Positions 61,645-64,000 of a stretch of DNA of 64,000 nucleotides are shown here, one piece after another. This stretch comes from Phycisphaera sp. (GTDB lineage: Bacteria; Planctomycetota; Phycisphaerae; Phycisphaerales; UBA1924): assembly GCA_020639255.1 (NCBI GenBank), contig JACKGZ010000008.1:95981-159980 (forward strand), given 5' to 3'. A program made the position numbers and the translations under genes. The stretch's first letter is position 1; each line of letters opens with the position of its first letter. A model generated the notes under the pieces. That model was not told where the DNA came from. It saw only the letters and a list, made by a program, of their open reading frames with translations, and did not search any database.

Positions 61645-62792
61645 AGCTCGTCGACCGCCAACCGGTCGAGGGCACGGAACGCCCCACCATCCACATCGGG
61701 CACCGGCAGTGGCGAGATGCTCAGGGGAAACTGCGTACGGCACGGCGGTGGTCGGCCGAGTGGTTCCTGCATGACAAGCAGTACCACAAGTCGCTGGGCA
61801 CGAATAACAAGGTCGCCGCAGTGCGCGAGGCGCACTCGCTGCACCGGAAGATCCGGCAGGGCGAGCCGACCGCAGCCCCGCGGGAGGTCCGCCTTGCGGA
61901 ACTCGTCGAAGGGTACATGACGCTCAAGCGGGGTGAGGGGCGGGCCCCGAAGACTCTGGAGAAGTACCAGTCGGTGCTCGACGACTTCGCTTCCCATTGC
62001 GATGGCCGCGGCGTGATCTACGGATCACGGGTCAGCGAAGACGACTTCTGGAGCTTCGAGGCGGACAAGACGCTGTCCGACAAGACCCGGTACGACCGGC
62101 GCGTGGTGATCCTTCAGCTCATGAAGTGGGCCACGCAGCGGGCGGAGTTGATCCTGAAGAACCCGCTGCGGCATGTCAAGATGAAGAAGCCGGAATGGGC
62201 ACCGCAGCCCTGCTACACCCCTGAGCAGGTGGAAGCCATGCTCGAACGAGTGGAGCCGGGCATGCGGGACATGATCATGGTGCTCGCATTCACCGGGATC
62301 CGTTTCGGCGAGTTGCGGGAGCTCCGCTGGGACGACATCGATCTCAACCAGGGCACCCACGGCTTCGTGACAATCCGCCGCGGCGGCGCGGGTGGTCGGA
62401 CCAAGGGCAAGCGCAGCCGGCGGATCCCGCTGCACCCGGAACTCGCCGCAATGCTCCGGAGACGCTCGCGCAAGGGTGAACGCGTTTTCGCCGCCAGCGA
62501 GCTCGGGGGTCGCGGCGACGGGTTGATCGTGGACACCGTGTTCCTGCGCAAGCTCAAACGGCTGTGCGCGGCATGCAAGTTCACGAATCCTGACCAGTAC
62601 AAGATCCACACCTTCCGGCACTTCTTCGCGAGCATGCTCGCCCGCGAGAACGTCAGCTACAAGTATGCCTTGGAGTTCATGGGGCACCGCAGCAGCGACA
62701 TCCTCGACCTCTACTACAAGATGTACGACAAGGACGCCGAACGCGCGATTCTGGCGATCCAACTCCCGAAGAGCCGCAAGCCTGTGACCTAG
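61641..62792 (+). CDS. Tyrosine recombinase / phage-type integrase
   Basis: 383 residues from GTG at 61641. N-terminal SAM-like core-binding domain (RLAELVEGYMTLKRGEGRAPKTLEKYQSVLDDF), catalytic domain with Arg I (GIRFGELRELRWDDI), Lys between beta strands (GKRSRRIPLHPEL), HxxR (HTFRHFFASM), His/Trp (FMGHRSSDI) and Tyr (YYKMY). All catalytic residues appear present, so it is likely active. It may act on an integrated element around it; no att repeats were found by eye. Its stop overlaps the convergent family A copy by 4 bases. Confidence 0.92.
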   Translation: MKLVDRQPVEGTERPTIHIGHRQWRDAQGKLRTARRWSAEWFLHDKQYHKSLGTNNKVAAVREAHSLHRKIRQGEPTAAPREVRLAELVEGYMTLKRGEGRAPKTLEKYQSVLDDFASHCDGRGVIYGSRVSEDDFWSFEADKTLSDKTRYDRRVVILQLMKWATQRAELILKNPLRHVKMKKPEWAPQPCYTPEQVEAMLERVEPGMRDMIMVLAFTGIRFGELRELRWDDIDLNQGTHGFVTIRRGGAGGRTKGKRSRRIPLHPELAAMLRRRSRKGERVFAASELGGRGDGLIVDTVFLRKLKRLCAACKFTNPDQYKIHTFRHFFASMLARENVSYKYALEFMGHRSSDILDLYYKMYDKDAERAILAIQLPKSRKPVT

Positions 62793-63346
62793 CCCGGTTC
62801 AATCTCGATCCGATCGCGCCGGGCTCGCGACCATTGGTCTCGCGTTGCCCGCACGAACTCGGCCTTGGTGCCGACGCGGGTGAAACGGGCCTGGTCGTGG
62901 TGCACAAGCCCGAGGACGGCCCAGAACCGCAGAGGCGTGCGGATGCCGTAGTCGGCGACGGACTCCTTCAAACTCCGCTCGGATGTTGCCTTGACCTGCT
63001 GGAAGGTCTGAGGGCCCGCCGACCCGGCGACGGCCTCCATGACGGCTCGGTAGACCTCCTGCGGGCACTTGAAGGGCCGAGCCTTGCTGTCACGGCGCTC
63101 GGTAAGGGCGAGACCTCGGGGTGATTCCTCGACGGTGTAGATGGCGGCCCGCACGCGGGCACGGGGGCCGACGACACGCCGGCGGCGCGCGTCGTCCAGG
63201 GTGTCGATCTCATTGGACACCGCGGCTTCGAGCTCTTCGAGCTTGCGGAGCAGTTTCGAGCGGCCTGTACCCGTGCGCGACGCGAGCTCGCGTACCTCAT
63301 CAAGCACATCACGCCATGACTGATTGGGTGTACCTGCTCGTGGCAT
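62789..63346 (-). CDS. Unrecognised protein family A, copy 2 (flanks the recombinase module)
   Basis: 185 residues from ATG at 63346 (ATG 63355 in frame). Shares the order of copy 1: GLALTERRDSKARPFKCPQEVYRAVMEAV, FQQVKATSERSLKESVADYGIRTPLRFWAVLGLVHHDQARF, in blocks. The N-terminus differs (ELASRTGTGRSKLLRKLEEL). It is diverged but clearly homologous by motif order, and like copy 1 lies on the minus strand on the other side of the integrase. Function unknown. Confidence 0.65.
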   Translation of the reverse strand: MPRAGTPNQSWRDVLDEVRELASRTGTGRSKLLRKLEELEAAVSNEIDTLDDARRRRVVGPRARVRAAIYTVEESPRGLALTERRDSKARPFKCPQEVYRAVMEAVAGSAGPQTFQQVKATSERSLKESVADYGIRTPLRFWAVLGLVHHDQARFTRVGTKAEFVRATRDQWSRARRDRIEIEPG

Positions 63347-63415
63347 GAGGATCATGGTACGCCGGATCTGTGTCTTGGCGTGCATGCTCGCGTACCCGAG
63401 AATCAGCGATTCCCG

Positions 63416-63450
63416 TCAGGATCCAAGGGGGTTTGGGCTGGATCCTGACG
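63416..63450. repeat. Perfect inverted repeat with 13-base loop
   Basis: GTCAGGATCCA (63416-63426) and TGGATCCTGAC (63440-63450) are exact reverse complements, with AGGGGGTTTGGGC between. No U-tract follows on either strand, so it is not a clear terminator. It lies about 620 bases past the integrase and 115 before the next gene; it could be a protein-binding or recombination site. Confidence 0.5.
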
Positions 63451-63565
63451 CGACTCCGAAACCGTCTCGAAATTGTCGATTTCACCTCGGAGAGATCCTT
63501 GCCTTCCGCTCAACGCACCGCTATGTACGCCGTATTGACTCATTGGCGTACACACGGAGCATCGG

Positions 63566-63925
63566 ATGACGAACGACAACACCCACACGGCGGACGAGAT
63601 CACGGCGGCGGCAGACGGCCTGCTCGCATGGGCGAAGGAGCACGGGGGCGTGCTCGCGGTGGCGGCGACGCTTGGGGAGGACCGGGATGGGCCGGTCCCC
63701 GCGATGCGGCCAGAGGCGTTGGTGGCGGGCGCGGTCGGGACGCTCAATGAGGCCGAGGTCGCGGTGCTGCTCGCGCAGCTCGATGTCGCGGTGCTCATGG
63801 TGTTGTCGCAGATGGCGGCGGGCGCGGAGATGGGTGAGAACGCCTTCCGTGAGCTCGTAAACACCGCACGGCGGGAGATGCTCGACGCGGCGGGTCTCGA
63901 CCTGTGTGATGACTGCGGCGGATGA
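63566..63925 (+). CDS. Hypothetical protein, acidic, unrecognised
   Basis: 119 residues from ATG at 63566. Rich in Ala, Glu and Asp, mostly helical (ADEITAAADGLLAWAKEHGG, TLNEAEVAVLLAQLDVAVLM), with a C-terminal CDDCGG pair of cysteines. No signal peptide and no recognised family. It lies in the accessory region behind the recombinase module, and could be an element-borne gene. The following 75 bases to the window end show nothing identifiable. Confidence 0.5.
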   Translation: MTNDNTHTADEITAAADGLLAWAKEHGGVLAVAATLGEDRDGPVPAMRPEALVAGAVGTLNEAEVAVLLAQLDVAVLMVLSQMAAGAEMGENAFRELVNTARREMLDAAGLDLCDDCGG

Positions 63926-64000
63926 CGGAGAAGGGGAGAGAGGCTCGTCGCGGGGCCAACGCCTCGCGGCGGGTTTGGCGGTTCAGTCCTTAATAGAGAG

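Overview
The window looks like a chromosome segment of a Planctomycetota bacterium, most likely class Phycisphaerae. This is inferred from several things: high GC by eye, secreted proteins with PEP-CTERM-like ends (VPAPASAALLGLGG... followed by RRRR), C-terminal dockerin-like repeats ending in NAGC, DUF1559-type pseudopilins, a Ser/Thr kinase with TPRs, and a LysW-type lysine pathway. No rRNA or other decisive taxonomic marker is present.

Layout. (1) 1-5.9 kb: end of a choice-of-anchor-I-like protein, a photolyase with a DCC-family partner, and a complete pyridine nucleotide transhydrogenase operon (pntAA-pntAB-pntB) plus a membrane protein. (2) 5.9-19.2 kb: a beta-glucan/oligosaccharide utilisation locus. 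It holds a GH16 laminarinase-like enzyme, a pseudopilin, a LacI regulator with two candidate operators, two secreted proteins, an ABC importer without its ATPase, GH1 and clan GH-A glycosidases, and galactokinase. (3) 19.2-24.2 kb: a Ser/Thr kinase, a PEP-CTERM protein and an FHA-SpoIIE phosphatase. (4) 24.2-28.6 kb: lysW-X-Y-Z-K, the carrier-protein lysine pathway. It is preceded by what looks like a complete transcription attenuator: a promoter, a 29-codon leader peptide with four clustered lysine codons, an 11-nt antiterminator segment and a perfect terminator hairpin. (5) 28.6-36.2 kb: a propeller-type sensor kinase and response regulator, tRNA-Tyr, and two paralogous SASA esterase-like proteins. 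(6) 36.4-41.5 kb: a ribH-nusB-ftsY operon ending in a degenerate thymidylate kinase and a Ppx/GppA-thymidylate kinase fusion. (7) 41.5-52 kb: UbiA, MlaE with a STAS/RsbW pair, guaA-yjbQ-GNAT, a peroxiredoxin-like protein, two tRNA-Ser genes, an AT-rich FG-GAP-like protein, rpoZ and coaC. (8) 52-64 kb, accessory: a metal efflux operon (CDF, PII-like, CzcA, CzcB, CzcC and a secreted Cys-rich protein), a probable remnant of a second cation transporter, and an excisionase/tyrosine recombinase module flanked by two diverged paralogues of an unrecognised family.

How they work together. The PUL would cut extracellular beta-glucan (GH16), import oligosaccharides (binding protein plus two permeases), hydrolyse them (GH1, GH-A) and sense them through LacI. 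The lys operon would be adjusted to charged tRNA-Lys supply by its leader. The czc genes form a tripartite exporter with an inner-membrane CDF pump. The strongest candidate for an undescribed system is the lysine leader/attenuator at 28.38-28.58 kb.
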